Below are positions 7,333-15,137 of a DNA stretch of 19,738 bases, piece after piece (position 1 is the stretch's first letter; each line of letters starts with the position of its first letter). The DNA lies in the NCBI GenBank assembly GCA_964343195.1, contig CAYFIR010000124.1, forward strand, positions 1 through 19,738. The letters run 5' to 3'. The translations under genes and the position numbers were made by a program. This DNA is from CAYVAP01 sp964343195. Lineage in GTDB: Bacteria > Bacteroidota > Bacteroidia > J057. The notes under the pieces are model-generated. The model was not told the DNA's origin and made no database searches. It was given only the letters and a program-made list of their open reading frames with translations.

Positions 7333-7890
7333 TTATTCCTCCATCAACGGCCCTTCATGCTCCTCGATTAACTCCATCGTTTGCTGGGGCGTCAGGTAAT
7401 GCTTTAGCAGGCGAGCGCGGTATTTGGCGGAGATGTTGCGATGCGCCAGCAAAAATTCCTTTGTTTGGAGAATATAGGAGCCCAGTCCGTGTTGGATGGC
7501 AAAGGTGTCTGCGGTTCGTTCGGCAACGCGGCGGTAACCAGGGCTCCACAAATATTGGAACAAAAACCCCAGCATGGAGCGCCTCTTTCGGGGGAGATAG
7601 TCCATCAGGTGCCCGAACTCGTGGGCAAACCAGCCAATCAGAATGTTGGCTGGCAACTCGTGTATTTCGCGCTCCGGTTCGTAGCGGGGACTGGGGTTGA
7701 TCCGAACCTGATAGGAACGCCGTTTTCGCTTTCGCCACAGTAGATCCCATCGCGGCCGGGCCTGCATGGTCGCCGTCCCGGTATGTGAGTAAAAGATGTG
7801 AATATCGAAGGACTGTAGCTCTGGATACGCAGCGTAGGCAGTCTCTGCGGCCTTTATCATGGTTTCATGTCCAGTGCGATCTATCAGCAT
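7333..7890 (-). CDS. Small putative zinc metalloprotease (HExxH)
   Basis: A 185-aa protein with the zinc-peptidase signature WFAHEFGHLMDYL (H90, E91, H94). After 30 residues comes ERTAD (E124, D128), which resembles the glutamate-helix ExxAD that supplies the third zinc ligand in M48-like gluzincins. Between them is a basic, then hydrophobic stretch (KRRSMLGFLFQYLWSP) that could contact membrane. No signal peptide is visible. An upstream basic strand (LLWRKRKRRSYQVRINPSPRYEPE) precedes the motif. I chose the ATG at 7890 because the 37 in-frame residues before it are translated from the hairpin repeat at 7929-8089. I do not know its substrate; an inactive or non-peptidase metal protein is possible. 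Confidence 0.72.
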   Translation of the reverse strand: MLIDRTGHETMIKAAETAYAAYPELQSFDIHIFYSHTGTATMQARPRWDLLWRKRKRRSYQVRINPSPRYEPEREIHELPANILIGWFAHEFGHLMDYLPRKRRSMLGFLFQYLWSPGYRRVAERTADTFAIQHGLGSYILQTKEFLLAHRNISAKYRARLLKHYLTPQQTMELIEEHEGPLMEE

Positions 7891-7928
7891 AGGTGTATTA
7901 AAATGTTGAAATGGTATAGGAGGGATGG

Positions 7929-8089
7929 AGAGGCTGTTTGGATTTTTCCTTATCGGCCCAAACTGGTCTTTTTGCGCCCTGCCTGCGTCAATTTCCCTCA
8001 AAATAGCTCGCTATTTCTCGAAAAATTTCCTTGTCAGACCCCAAAAATCCTGCGTTTGGCCTCGAAACACCAAAACCTAAACAGCCTCT
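7929..8089. repeat. 161-bp MITE-like imperfect hairpin element
   Basis: The ends are perfect 11-bp inverted repeats, AGAGGCTGTTT (7929-7939) and AAACAGCCTCT (8079-8089). Pairing extends to 16 of 18 positions. The centre holds AAATAGC-TC-GCTATTT as the apex, and the two halves keep scattered complementarity (for example TTTTTG and GAAATTT segments), so the whole element can fold into one long imperfect hairpin. No transposase is encoded. It looks like a miniature inverted-repeat transposable element or a large REP-type repeat. No clear target-site duplication was identified. Confidence 0.65.
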
Positions 8090-8235
8090 GAGAATGTTTA
8101 GCATAGGGAGGAGCTGAAACCCTGGCAGGAAGGCACTGGAATCTCTATTCCTCATGTTACCCTTTGTATATAACCCATTTATGGCGATTCCTTCCTGGAA
8201 TTGGTCAATTTGAACCTTTCGGGACTTGACGATTG

Positions 8236-8266
8236 TTGCAAAACGGAAGGAATCTTGCTAGGTTTT
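8236..8266 (+). promoter_or_regulatory. Candidate promoter of the S9 peptidase gene
   Basis: TTG at 8236-8238 is followed after 20 nt by TAGGTTTT at 8259-8266, seven of eight bases of the TAnnTTTG consensus. The box ends 46 nt before the ATG at 8313, the same distance as at ilvE. Confidence 0.4.
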
Positions 8267-8312
8267 CTCTGGGGCGGCTTTCGTCGATCCTAAACTCACA
8301 ACACATATCCCT

Positions 8313-10346
8313 ATGCGACAATTCTTTTACCTGATCCTGTTACTCATTCCTGGAATGCTATTTACCGTCAATGCCCAGGAATCAGCTCCGGCGTTTGGCC
8401 GGATGGACGTCTTCGAACTGGAGTGGGCCAGTGACCCTCAAATTTCACCAGAGGGAGACCATGTAGTCTATCGCCGCAATGGCATGGACATCATGAAGGA
8501 CCGCCGCGCCGGATCGCTATGGCTCATCGATGTCGAGTCGGGCGAACAGCGAAAACTCACCTCCCGCGAAGTCAGCGAGTCCTCTGCCCGTTGGTCCCCG
8601 GACGGCAGCCGGATTGCCTTTGTCAGTAGCACGGACGAAGGAGCCGAGCTTTACCTGTACTGGGTCGAAACCGGCCAGATAGCCCGACTGAGCCAGTTGG
8701 AACGCTCTCCACGGGGATTGAGTTGGTCGCCAGATGGACAGCAGATTGCTTTTTCCATGCTGGTACCCGGGCGCGAACTGAAGCTGGTGAGCCCTCCTGC
8801 CAAACCCCATGGGGCTGAATGGGCAGCTACTCCCAGGGTGACTACCCGACTCAAACACGAAGCTGATGGCGGTGGGTACATGGAGCCTGGATTTCGACAG
8901 CTGTTTGTCATCCCGGCAGAGGGAGGTACACCGAGGCAAATCACCAGCGGCGATTATCAGCATGCCAGCACTCCAGTGTGGTCCAGGGATGGTGAACAGC
9001 TATTTTTCAGTGCCAATCGCCACGAAGATGCCGAATTTGATCGCCGTAATTCGGAAGTCTATGCAGTCTCTGTCACCACTGGTGAAATAACCCCCCTAAC
9101 CGATCGCAAAGGCCCCGATTACGATGTGGCGCTCTCTCCCGATGGGACTCAACTGGCCTACCTTGGCTACGATGACAAGGTCCAGACTTATCAGCTCAAC
9201 CGCATTTACCTCATGAACACCGATGGATCGGGCAAAAAACAGCTGGAAATGGACTTTGACCGGAATCCTTCTTCTCTTTCATGGGCGAGGGATGGCAAAG
9301 GGCTGTATTTCCTCTACGACGACCAGGGTAACACCAAAATCGGATATGTCAGCCTGAATGGAAAGGTCGAAACCGTTACGGGAAATGTGGGCGGCGAAAG
9401 TGTAGGACGTCCCTATGGCGGGGGTTCATTTTCCCTTTCGCAAACCGGAACGCTGGCCTACACCCTCACGACACCTGAGCACCCGGCTGAGGTAGCCCTG
9501 GTGCGAAAGGGAGCCAGCTCCGTTGGGCGGATGACCCACCTGAATGCCGATCTGTTGGATTTTCGTACCCTGGGCAAGGTGGAAGAAGTGCGTTACAACT
9601 CGTCGGTAGATGGCCGCGAAATCCAGGGCTGGGTCGTGTATCCTCCGTTTTTTGATTCGGATCAAACCTATCCCATGCTGGTCGAAAATCACGGAGGCCC
9701 CATCTCCAACTACGGTGACCGCTTTTCTCCCGAAATGCAGTTGCTAGCCTCCGCCGGATTTGTGGTTTTCTATCCAAATCCACGCGGCAGCACCAGCTAC
9801 GGCGAAGAATTTGGGAACCTGCTCTACCACAACTACCCCGGTGAAGACTACCAGGATGTGATGGACGGCGTCGATCATCTCTTGCAGCGTAGTTACCTGT
9901 CCGAGGATAGCCTCTTTGTCACAGGGGGGAGTGCGGGTGGCATCATGACCGCCTGGATCATTGGGAAAAACAACCGGTTTCGTGCAGCGGCGGTTGTCAA
10001 GCCCGTGATGAACTGGGTCAGCAAGACCCTGACAGCTGACAATTACTACGGCTATGCTTACTACCGCTATCCAGGACAGCCCTGGGAGAGTTTCGATGAA
10101 TACCTGAAGTTTTCACCCATATCTCTCGTCGGGAATATTCAGACTCCGACGCTGGTCATGGTCGGGATGAACGACCTGCGTACGCCTCCTTCCGAGGCGA
10201 AGCAGCTTTACCATGCCCTGAAGCTCCGTCAGATCGAAACTGCCCTGGTGGAGATTCCTGGTGCTTCACACTTCATCGCCAACCGCCCCAGTCAGATGAT
10301 CGCCAAGTGCGACTACATCGTGGCCTGGTTCAATCGGTATCGCTAG
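8313..10346 (+). CDS. Secreted S9 family prolyl oligopeptidase-like serine peptidase
   Basis: A 677-aa exported peptidase. Residues 1-21 are a signal peptide (MRQFFYLILL through NA before Q22). Residues about 35-400 form a beta-propeller built of PD40/TolB-like repeats (ISPEGDHVVY, WSPDGSRIAF, WSPDGQQIAF, WSRDGEQLFF, LSPDGTQLAY, WARDGKGLYF). Residues about 425-677 form the alpha/beta-hydrolase catalytic domain with HGGP (460-463), GGSAGG carrying nucleophile S540, MNDLRTPP with D621 and GASHF with H653. This matches acylaminoacyl/dipeptidyl peptidases of family S9C, which cleave short peptides in the periplasm. There is no T9SS tail. It is probably single-gene, from the promoter at 8236-8266, and convergent with the NmrA-like gene. 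Exact specificity is not readable. Confidence 0.93.
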   Translation: MRQFFYLILLLIPGMLFTVNAQESAPAFGRMDVFELEWASDPQISPEGDHVVYRRNGMDIMKDRRAGSLWLIDVESGEQRKLTSREVSESSARWSPDGSRIAFVSSTDEGAELYLYWVETGQIARLSQLERSPRGLSWSPDGQQIAFSMLVPGRELKLVSPPAKPHGAEWAATPRVTTRLKHEADGGGYMEPGFRQLFVIPAEGGTPRQITSGDYQHASTPVWSRDGEQLFFSANRHEDAEFDRRNSEVYAVSVTTGEITPLTDRKGPDYDVALSPDGTQLAYLGYDDKVQTYQLNRIYLMNTDGSGKKQLEMDFDRNPSSLSWARDGKGLYFLYDDQGNTKIGYVSLNGKVETVTGNVGGESVGRPYGGGSFSLSQTGTLAYTLTTPEHPAEVALVRKGASSVGRMTHLNADLLDFRTLGKVEEVRYNSSVDGREIQGWVVYPPFFDSDQTYPMLVENHGGPISNYGDRFSPEMQLLASAGFVVFYPNPRGSTSYGEEFGNLLYHNYPGEDYQDVMDGVDHLLQRSYLSEDSLFVTGGSAGGIMTAWIIGKNNRFRAAAVVKPVMNWVSKTLTADNYYGYAYYRYPGQPWESFDEYLKFSPISLVGNIQTPTLVMVGMNDLRTPPSEAKQLYHALKLRQIETALVEIPGASHFIANRPSQMIAKCDYIVAWFNRYR

Positions 10347-10380
10347 CAGGTAGGCCCAATTTGTTCTGGCAATCAGGATG

Positions 10381-10406
10381 GGGATTGAGGTATGTGCCTC
10401 ATTCCC
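10381..10406. terminator. Possible bidirectional terminator hairpin
   Basis: GGGATTGAGG and CCTCATTCCC pair over 10 positions with one mismatch around the six-base loop TATGTG. The hairpin lies between the convergent S9 peptidase and NmrA-like genes and abuts the latter's stop codon. Neither strand shows a long T-run after the stem, so termination strength is doubtful. Confidence 0.35.
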
Positions 10407-11305
10407 TATTCTTCTGATAGGTTTTTCTCACCAAGCCAATAGCCCTTTTCCCGCTCAATAAATGCGCGTACTCGGGTCGGCTCCTTGCCCGTCAATTCGG
10501 TATAGACCTCAGAGATACGGGGCTCGGCCTGGAACCTGGGCAGAAAATGCAGCATCAACATCACCAGGGCCATGCCGTTGGAGACTCCCCTACGACGTTT
10601 GATCCACCAAAACCTTATGGGACCCACCGGGCGATAGGTGATGGGATGTTCCAATTGCTCGTTCAGGAGGTGGGTGACGGTAGGAAAGTCCAGGTTTTCC
10701 CGGCCCGTGATCTCCAGCTTTTGCCCGGTAAATCGCGGAAAATCAAGCAATACATGAGCGGCCACTTCGCCGATGTTCTCAACGTCCACCCAGTTGAATT
10801 TAGCACGAGCTGAGGGAAGGATGATCTCTCGTCGCTGCCTCAGGTTTTCGCCCAGGGTCGTAGTCAGGTTTTGCATGAAGTAGCTCGGACGCAGAAATAC
10901 ATACTCCAGTTCCGAGGCCTCCAGGAGTTGTTCGATCTTGTGATGGGGAATCACCGAACTGCGTTCTACCCCCTGGACGGAGAGAAAGACAACGCCTTTG
11001 ACCCTGGCCTGTTCCATCGCCCGGATCAGTGGACCAAAGACACCCTCAGCATCCGAGATCTGAGGGGGCCGCAACAGGAAGACGTAGTCCACCCCGTCGA
11101 GGGCTGCGTCAAAAGTATCTGGTTGGGTGAAGTCAAATGGCAACCAATGTATGCCATCCAGAGGGGCCAGGGCCGCGCTGGGGGTGCCGGAGCGTGAGCC
11201 TGCCGAAATGGAAATTCCCGATTGGGGCTTTTGTTGTGCAAGCCAGCGCAGAGCGGCTTCGCCTACATTTCCGGTTGCTCCGGTGATGAAAATGGAAGTA
11301 TCCAT
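10406..11305 (-). CDS. NmrA-like NAD(P)-binding protein (atypical SDR)
   Basis: A 299-aa cytoplasmic Rossmann-fold protein. The dinucleotide motif GATGNVG lies at residues 9-15, right after the first strand (SIFITG). GSRSG follows the second strand, as in atypical short-chain dehydrogenases. Further family features are DGVDYVFLLRPPQ, VKGVVFLSVQGVE, the substrate-side FLRPSYFMQNL and a VDVENIGEVAAHVL segment. The pattern fits the NmrA/HSCARG and NAD(P)H azoreductase-like group, whose members act as redox sensors or as NAD(P)H-dependent quinone or isoflavone-type reductases. No substrate can be assigned. It begins 49 bp after the alpha/beta hydrolase on the same strand, so the two are probably co-transcribed. 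Confidence 0.87.
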   Translation of the reverse strand: MDTSIFITGATGNVGEAALRWLAQQKPQSGISISAGSRSGTPSAALAPLDGIHWLPFDFTQPDTFDAALDGVDYVFLLRPPQISDAEGVFGPLIRAMEQARVKGVVFLSVQGVERSSVIPHHKIEQLLEASELEYVFLRPSYFMQNLTTTLGENLRQRREIILPSARAKFNWVDVENIGEVAAHVLLDFPRFTGQKLEITGRENLDFPTVTHLLNEQLEHPITYRPVGPIRFWWIKRRRGVSNGMALVMLMLHFLPRFQAEPRISEVYTELTGKEPTRVRAFIEREKGYWLGEKNLSEE

Positions 11306-11354
11306 AGCTTGAGTTCAGCAGCAATTTGGGCATTGGGAGATTCGGACACAAGTT

Positions 11355-12350
11355 CTACGGCCCGGCGGACCAATGCTGCATGATGAACGCCCTGATCATA
11401 GGCAGGGTCTCATCCATACGAGCCAGATAAGCCATGTGGCCACCACGCTCAATGGGCTTTAGCATTGCTCCAGGAATGCGCTGGGACAGGGTCAGCGACT
11501 GCTCATAGCTGACGCTGAAGTCGTGGGTGCCGTGGAGGAGCAGGGTAGGGGAGTGGATGGGCAAAGTATCTGCTGCGCTGAGGGTCGCGTAGCGTCGGCG
11601 GTCATTAACCAGTCCGGGGAAACGAAGGCTGTGAGCCCCGGCCTTGCGCTGGTAGTCCTGGATCATGAATTCAAAATTGTCCGGATGCTCGCGCAGGTAT
11701 TGCTGGTCGGTGGGCGAAAGCAGCGAAGCCGTTCCTTCGAGCATCAGCTTTTCTGGGAACAGGTCCAGGCCCACCGAGTAGTACCAGTCCAGAAAGTCCT
11801 GGCCGAGCCACCGATCCATCCAACTGCGCAACGGCGAGGGCTGCGGAGCGCTGGCTTCCCTTGGTGTAGAAACCGCAGAGATCAAAGTAAGTGATGCCAC
11901 ACGTTCGGGATACGCCATCGCAATTTCCAGAGCTGGAGGTCCTCCTGCACTAAATGCAACTACTGCTGTACGCTCAACTCCGAGTGAATCCAGCAACTGT
12001 ACATATGCCTGGGCTTCTGTTTGGTATGTTTCGCCAATCGAGCGGCTGGTTCGCAGATAGCCAGGGCGCGAAGGGGTGATGAGCCGCATCCCTCGCAGGG
12101 GAATGCCTTCGTCGTATCCGCCGCCCCCACCGTGGAGGAAGAGAACTGGAATCCCCTCGCCCTGATCCTGGTACTCCAGAGTGCCTCTGGGAAGCTCAAG
12201 GGATTGGCTGTAGTTGGCAATGTAGGTTAGTTGTCTGCCTCGCCAATGGTGGAAAACCCACATAATAGCCAAATAGGCGAGTAGTACCACTGCCAACAGA
12301 CTCAGAGTTACTTTTAACCAGCGGCGACGGCTTGTGATGAGCTGAGACAT
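11355..12350 (-). CDS. Membrane-anchored alpha/beta hydrolase
   Basis: A 331-aa protein. Residues about 12-33 form a single transmembrane or uncleaved signal segment after a basic start (SRRRW), placing the catalytic domain in the periplasm. The alpha/beta-hydrolase fold shows the oxyanion loop LFLHGGGGGYD (70-80), the nucleophile elbow VAFSAGGP with S134 (Ala replaces the usual first Gly), the acid D277 in LLLHGTHDFSV and the base H305 in ERGGHMAYL. It is probably an esterase, epoxide-type or C-C hydrolase of unknown substrate. The ATG at 12350 is chosen: a 75-residue in-frame extension to 12575 would run through the likely promoter and a dispersed repeat. It probably heads a two-gene unit with the NmrA-like gene. 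Confidence 0.87.
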   Translation of the reverse strand: MSQLITSRRRWLKVTLSLLAVVLLAYLAIMWVFHHWRGRQLTYIANYSQSLELPRGTLEYQDQGEGIPVLFLHGGGGGYDEGIPLRGMRLITPSRPGYLRTSRSIGETYQTEAQAYVQLLDSLGVERTAVVAFSAGGPPALEIAMAYPERVASLTLISAVSTPREASAPQPSPLRSWMDRWLGQDFLDWYYSVGLDLFPEKLMLEGTASLLSPTDQQYLREHPDNFEFMIQDYQRKAGAHSLRFPGLVNDRRRYATLSAADTLPIHSPTLLLHGTHDFSVSYEQSLTLSQRIPGAMLKPIERGGHMAYLARMDETLPMIRAFIMQHWSAGP

Positions 12351-12406
12351 ATTCTTCAAAAATGGAATAGCAGGGTAATAGAAAATAACCTGGGTAAGTA
12401 GTAAGA

Positions 12407-12414
12407 CAAAATTA
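12407..12414 (-). promoter_or_regulatory. -7 box of the alpha/beta hydrolase gene
   Basis: On the minus strand this reads TAATTTTG, an exact TAnnTTTG match, ending 56 nt before the ATG at 12350. No TTG is seen at the expected -33 spacing. Its position supports the short start of the hydrolase. Confidence 0.4.
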
Positions 12415-12470
12415 TATAGGGATAAAGTATATGGGGATATGAAGGAAATTCGCTGTTTAAGGATTTTAGA

Positions 12471-12490
12471 CCCTTCGGCTGCGCTCAGGG
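12471..12490. repeat. Short palindromic dispersed-type repeat
   Basis: CCCTTCGGCTGCGCTCAGGG has CCCT/AGGG ends and a partly palindromic core. From memory, very similar sequences (CCCTTCGACT-GCTCAGGG) recur between genes in many bacterial genomes. It occurs once here, so repeat status is inferred, not shown. Confidence 0.35.
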
Positions 12491-12588
12491 CAGTGCCTTC
12501 ATTTCCTCCATACCTCTCTTTTATAGCTATTTCTGATTCCCTGGGTATCCACAAAATCCTATTGGGCTGAATCAACTTTGTGCTTGAT

Positions 12589-12650
12589 CATTGGCCAATG
12601 GGGATAACCCGTGTCCCAATACGTAGCCAATTATAGCATTGGCACCAATG
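12589..12650. promoter_or_regulatory. Paired CCAAT palindromes, possible operators upstream of the amylase
   Basis: CATTGGCCAATG (12589-12600) and CATTGG-CA-CCAATG (12637-12650) are perfect palindromes built from the same half-site. Their centres are 49 bp apart. CCAAT half-sites also lie at 12616-12620 and 12627-12631, and ATTGG at 12561-12565. Paired dyads of one half-site type suggest a dimeric repressor or activator site. Whether they serve the amylase, the hydrolase or neither is unknown. Confidence 0.4.
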
Positions 12651-12768
12651 GAGCAGGAGAATGAATTTCAGGTCGTGTAAAAGTGATAAATTATGTCCTG
12701 AAAATCACGCCTTCCACATGAAAGCCCACAAACTAATGTTTGCTTCCAAAATCAGAAACTCGATTGCT

Positions 12769-14967
12769 ATGAACTTTATTTTTCGAATTACCGTGTTAGT
12801 TGGCCTGTTGGTCTGGTTAGGGCAAAGCGCACTTGCCGTAGAGCTTACCTTTAAGGTAGACATGAGTGAATTGATCGAAGAAGGCGGGTTCGATCCGGGT
12901 ACAGAATTCGTGGACCTCGCGGGCGATTTCAATGGCTGGGGGACCAATGTACTGATGATGGAAGACCCTGAGAATGACAGTGTCTGGGAGGTGTCGGTTG
13001 ATGGCTTTACTGCTGGGCAGGTGATCGAGTTCAAGTTTCGGATCAATGCGCTGTGGAGTGGCCGGGAAGAATTTCCCGGAGTAGGACGAAACCGATCGCT
13101 TACGGTTCCTGGTCAAAACAGTACCCTGGCTTTTGTGTACAATCGACTCGACTGGAACCCGGCTTCTGGCCCCAAAGACACTAGTGAGCTATCCTGGTGG
13201 AACGACGCCATTTTTTACGAGATTTTTGTCCGAAGTTTCTATGACAGCGATGGCGATGGCATTGGAGATTTTCCCGGCCTTACCCAAAAGCTTGATTACC
13301 TCAACGATGGAGACCCCAATACTTCCACCGATCTGGGGGTAACCGCTCTGTGGCTGATGCCCATTCACCCTTCTCCCAGTTACCATGGCTACGATGTAAC
13401 CGACTACAAAGGAATCAATCCGGATTTTGGCACCATGGCGGACTTTCAGACATTTTTGGATGCGGCCCATGCGCGTGGTATCCGCGTGATCATCGACTAT
13501 GTCATGAACCATAGTTCCAGCCAGCATCCGTGGTTCATCGACTCGCGCAGCGGCCCGACAGCAGACAAACGCAACTGGTATCGCTGGACCAGCAGCGATC
13601 CCGGCTATAACGGGCCCTGGGGGCAGGAAGTATGGCACAACTGGGGACAGAATTTTTTCTATGGCCTCTTTTGGAGTGGGATGCCTGACCTGAATTATGA
13701 AGAGCCTGCGGTAAAGGCTGCCATGTTTGAATCGGCAACTTATTGGCTGGATACAGTAGGCGTTGATGGCTTCCGCCTGGATGCAGTCAAGTACATCTAC
13801 GAAGACGGCAGTACCCTGGAAAATACGCCAGAGACATTCACCTTTTTCCAGGACTTTCGTCAGCACTATAGCCCGACCGCTCCTGATGCGGTTATGGTAG
13901 GGGAGGCCTGGACTACTACCTCCAACGTAATCCCCTATGTCGAGGAGGACCGACTTGATTTTTGCTTCGAATTCGACCTCTCATATGAGATACTGGGAGC
14001 CGTTAATGCACAGGATGCGAATGGGTTACAGGCCCAGATTCAGCGGGTATATGATAGCTATCCCTACCTGCAGTGGGGGACATTTTTGACCAACCACGAC
14101 CAAAATCGAGTCATTGAAGTATTGGGCAACGATGTAGAGGCTGCCAAACTTGCTGCCAGCTTATACCTTACCTTGCCAGGAGTACCTTTTCTCTACTATG
14201 GGGAAGAAATAGGCATGAATGGTGTGAAACCAGATCCCGACATCCGGAGGCCCATGCAGTGGAGTGCAGGCCCACAGGCGGGATTTTCACAGGGAACTCC
14301 CTGGCAGTCGCTTAATTCCAATTACACCAGCCGGAACGTACAAACCCAACAGGGAGATCCTCAGTCCATTTGGAACCGATACCACCGCTTGATTCAGGTG
14401 CGGCAACAGTCGCCAGCTCTGAGACGTGGCTACCTGGAGGGATTGACAGTAGACAATTCCCAGGTACTGGCCTTCATGCGCTATTGGGAGGGCGATACCG
14501 TATGGGTAGTCGCTAATCTGGGTTCACAGCCTACAGGGGTGCTGGCCATTGGCAGTGAGGAAGCTCGTGACATGCCGGAAATACTCTATGAACAGCTATC
14601 AGAGGCAAGTCTTACTCCTACTCAGCCCAGCGCCAACCAGTGGGAGCATCCTCCGCTGGATGCCCGTGAGGTCCGGATTTACCGCATGGTAGAGGGAGCT
14701 ACTTCCACTCCATCTGTCGAGGAACTGACGCAGCCTATTCTCTTTCCCAATCCCGCCACAGATCGGGTGTGGCTACGAGGCCTATCTACTGAAGCACACC
14801 TGACCTACACGTGGTATGATGTACATGGGAGACAGCTGCAGGCTGGAGTCACGGCAGCTGGTGCGGGAGAAGTAGAGTTATGGTTGCCACATCAGGGAGG
14901 AAAGCTCTTGTGGCTGGAAGTCAGCAGCGACAGGGAGCGTTACCATTTTTCCGTCAGGCGTCAGTAG
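12769..14967 (+). CDS. Secreted GH13 alpha-amylase with T9SS sorting domain
   Basis: A 732-aa starch- or maltodextrin-degrading enzyme exported by Sec and the type IX system. Signal peptide: 1-23 (cut after SALA). Residues about 24-125 form a starch-binding-like beta domain with LAGDFNGWG, as in CBM48/AMPK-type modules. The catalytic barrel starts near 136 (FYEIFVRSFYDSDGDGIGDF) and has DYVMNH (243-248), MPDLN (305-309), GFRLDAVK with nucleophile D338, GEAW with acid/base E379 and NHDQNR with D444. MPDLN is typical of the intermediate GH13_36-like group. Residues 656-732 are a type A sorting domain (FPNPATDRVWL). The ATG at 12769 starts the signal peptide; ATGs at 12736 and earlier are in frame but add a non-signal leader. 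Confidence 0.94.
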   Translation: MNFIFRITVLVGLLVWLGQSALAVELTFKVDMSELIEEGGFDPGTEFVDLAGDFNGWGTNVLMMEDPENDSVWEVSVDGFTAGQVIEFKFRINALWSGREEFPGVGRNRSLTVPGQNSTLAFVYNRLDWNPASGPKDTSELSWWNDAIFYEIFVRSFYDSDGDGIGDFPGLTQKLDYLNDGDPNTSTDLGVTALWLMPIHPSPSYHGYDVTDYKGINPDFGTMADFQTFLDAAHARGIRVIIDYVMNHSSSQHPWFIDSRSGPTADKRNWYRWTSSDPGYNGPWGQEVWHNWGQNFFYGLFWSGMPDLNYEEPAVKAAMFESATYWLDTVGVDGFRLDAVKYIYEDGSTLENTPETFTFFQDFRQHYSPTAPDAVMVGEAWTTTSNVIPYVEEDRLDFCFEFDLSYEILGAVNAQDANGLQAQIQRVYDSYPYLQWGTFLTNHDQNRVIEVLGNDVEAAKLAASLYLTLPGVPFLYYGEEIGMNGVKPDPDIRRPMQWSAGPQAGFSQGTPWQSLNSNYTSRNVQTQQGDPQSIWNRYHRLIQVRQQSPALRRGYLEGLTVDNSQVLAFMRYWEGDTVWVVANLGSQPTGVLAIGSEEARDMPEILYEQLSEASLTPTQPSANQWEHPPLDAREVRIYRMVEGATSTPSVEELTQPILFPNPATDRVWLRGLSTEAHLTYTWYDVHGRQLQAGVTAAGAGEVELWLPHQGGKLLWLEVSSDRERYHFSVRRQ

Positions 14968-15043
14968 CGCTAGACGACAGGAGTAAATTGAGGAATTTTC
15001 ATGTATTGGTCCTTTCTGCAATAGAATTTTGATTGAGAGCTTC

Positions 15044-15051
15044 TATCTTTG
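15044..15051 (+). promoter_or_regulatory. -7 box of thrA
   Basis: TATCTTTG matches TAnnTTTG exactly and ends 86 nt before the thrA ATG. No TTG occurs at the proper -33 distance. The leader contains only a weak 6-bp pair (TCCAGG/CCTGGA), no poly-T and no Thr/Ile-rich leader peptide, so classic attenuation is not supported. Confidence 0.35.
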
Positions 15052-15137
15052 GGGCCTTGATCAAAAGTTCCAGGGCCAGGCACACCAGCATATTTCCTGG
15101 AGAGATGAACGCTTAGGCCTAGAAATCAGAAGAGATA

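Larger units (their letters stand above)
7891..8312. other. Gene-free region between divergent genes
   Basis: This 422-bp gap separates the starts of the metalloprotease gene (minus) and the S9 peptidase gene (plus). It contains the 161-bp hairpin repeat (7929-8089) and a candidate promoter for the peptidase (8236-8266). The stretch 8090-8235 has no convincing ORF, RNA gene or repeat that I can support. Confidence 0.7.
12351..12768. other. Gene-free regulatory region between hydrolase and amylase
   Basis: This 418-bp divergent gap holds a -7 box for the hydrolase (12407-12414), a small dispersed-looking palindromic repeat (12471-12490) and a cluster of CCAAT/ATTGG motifs (12561-12650). It also contains a 7-bp inverted pair TTTCAGG (12666-12672) and CCTGAAA (12697-12703). 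No separate gene is supported. Open frames extend into it from both flanking genes, but their extra residues look non-coding. Confidence 0.6.

Noticed and set aside
7891..8001. 37-residue N-terminal extension of the putative metalloprotease
   Set aside because: Most of it is translated from the hairpin element at 7929-8089, so the ATG at 7890 is the better start.
12351..12575. 75-residue N-terminal extension of the alpha/beta hydrolase
   Set aside because: It would cover the -7 box and a dispersed-type repeat, and would place residues without family similarity before a normal membrane anchor.
13189..13866. 225-aa open frame antisense to the amylase catalytic domain
   Set aside because: The opposite strand carries all GH13 active-site motifs here; the antisense frame has none.
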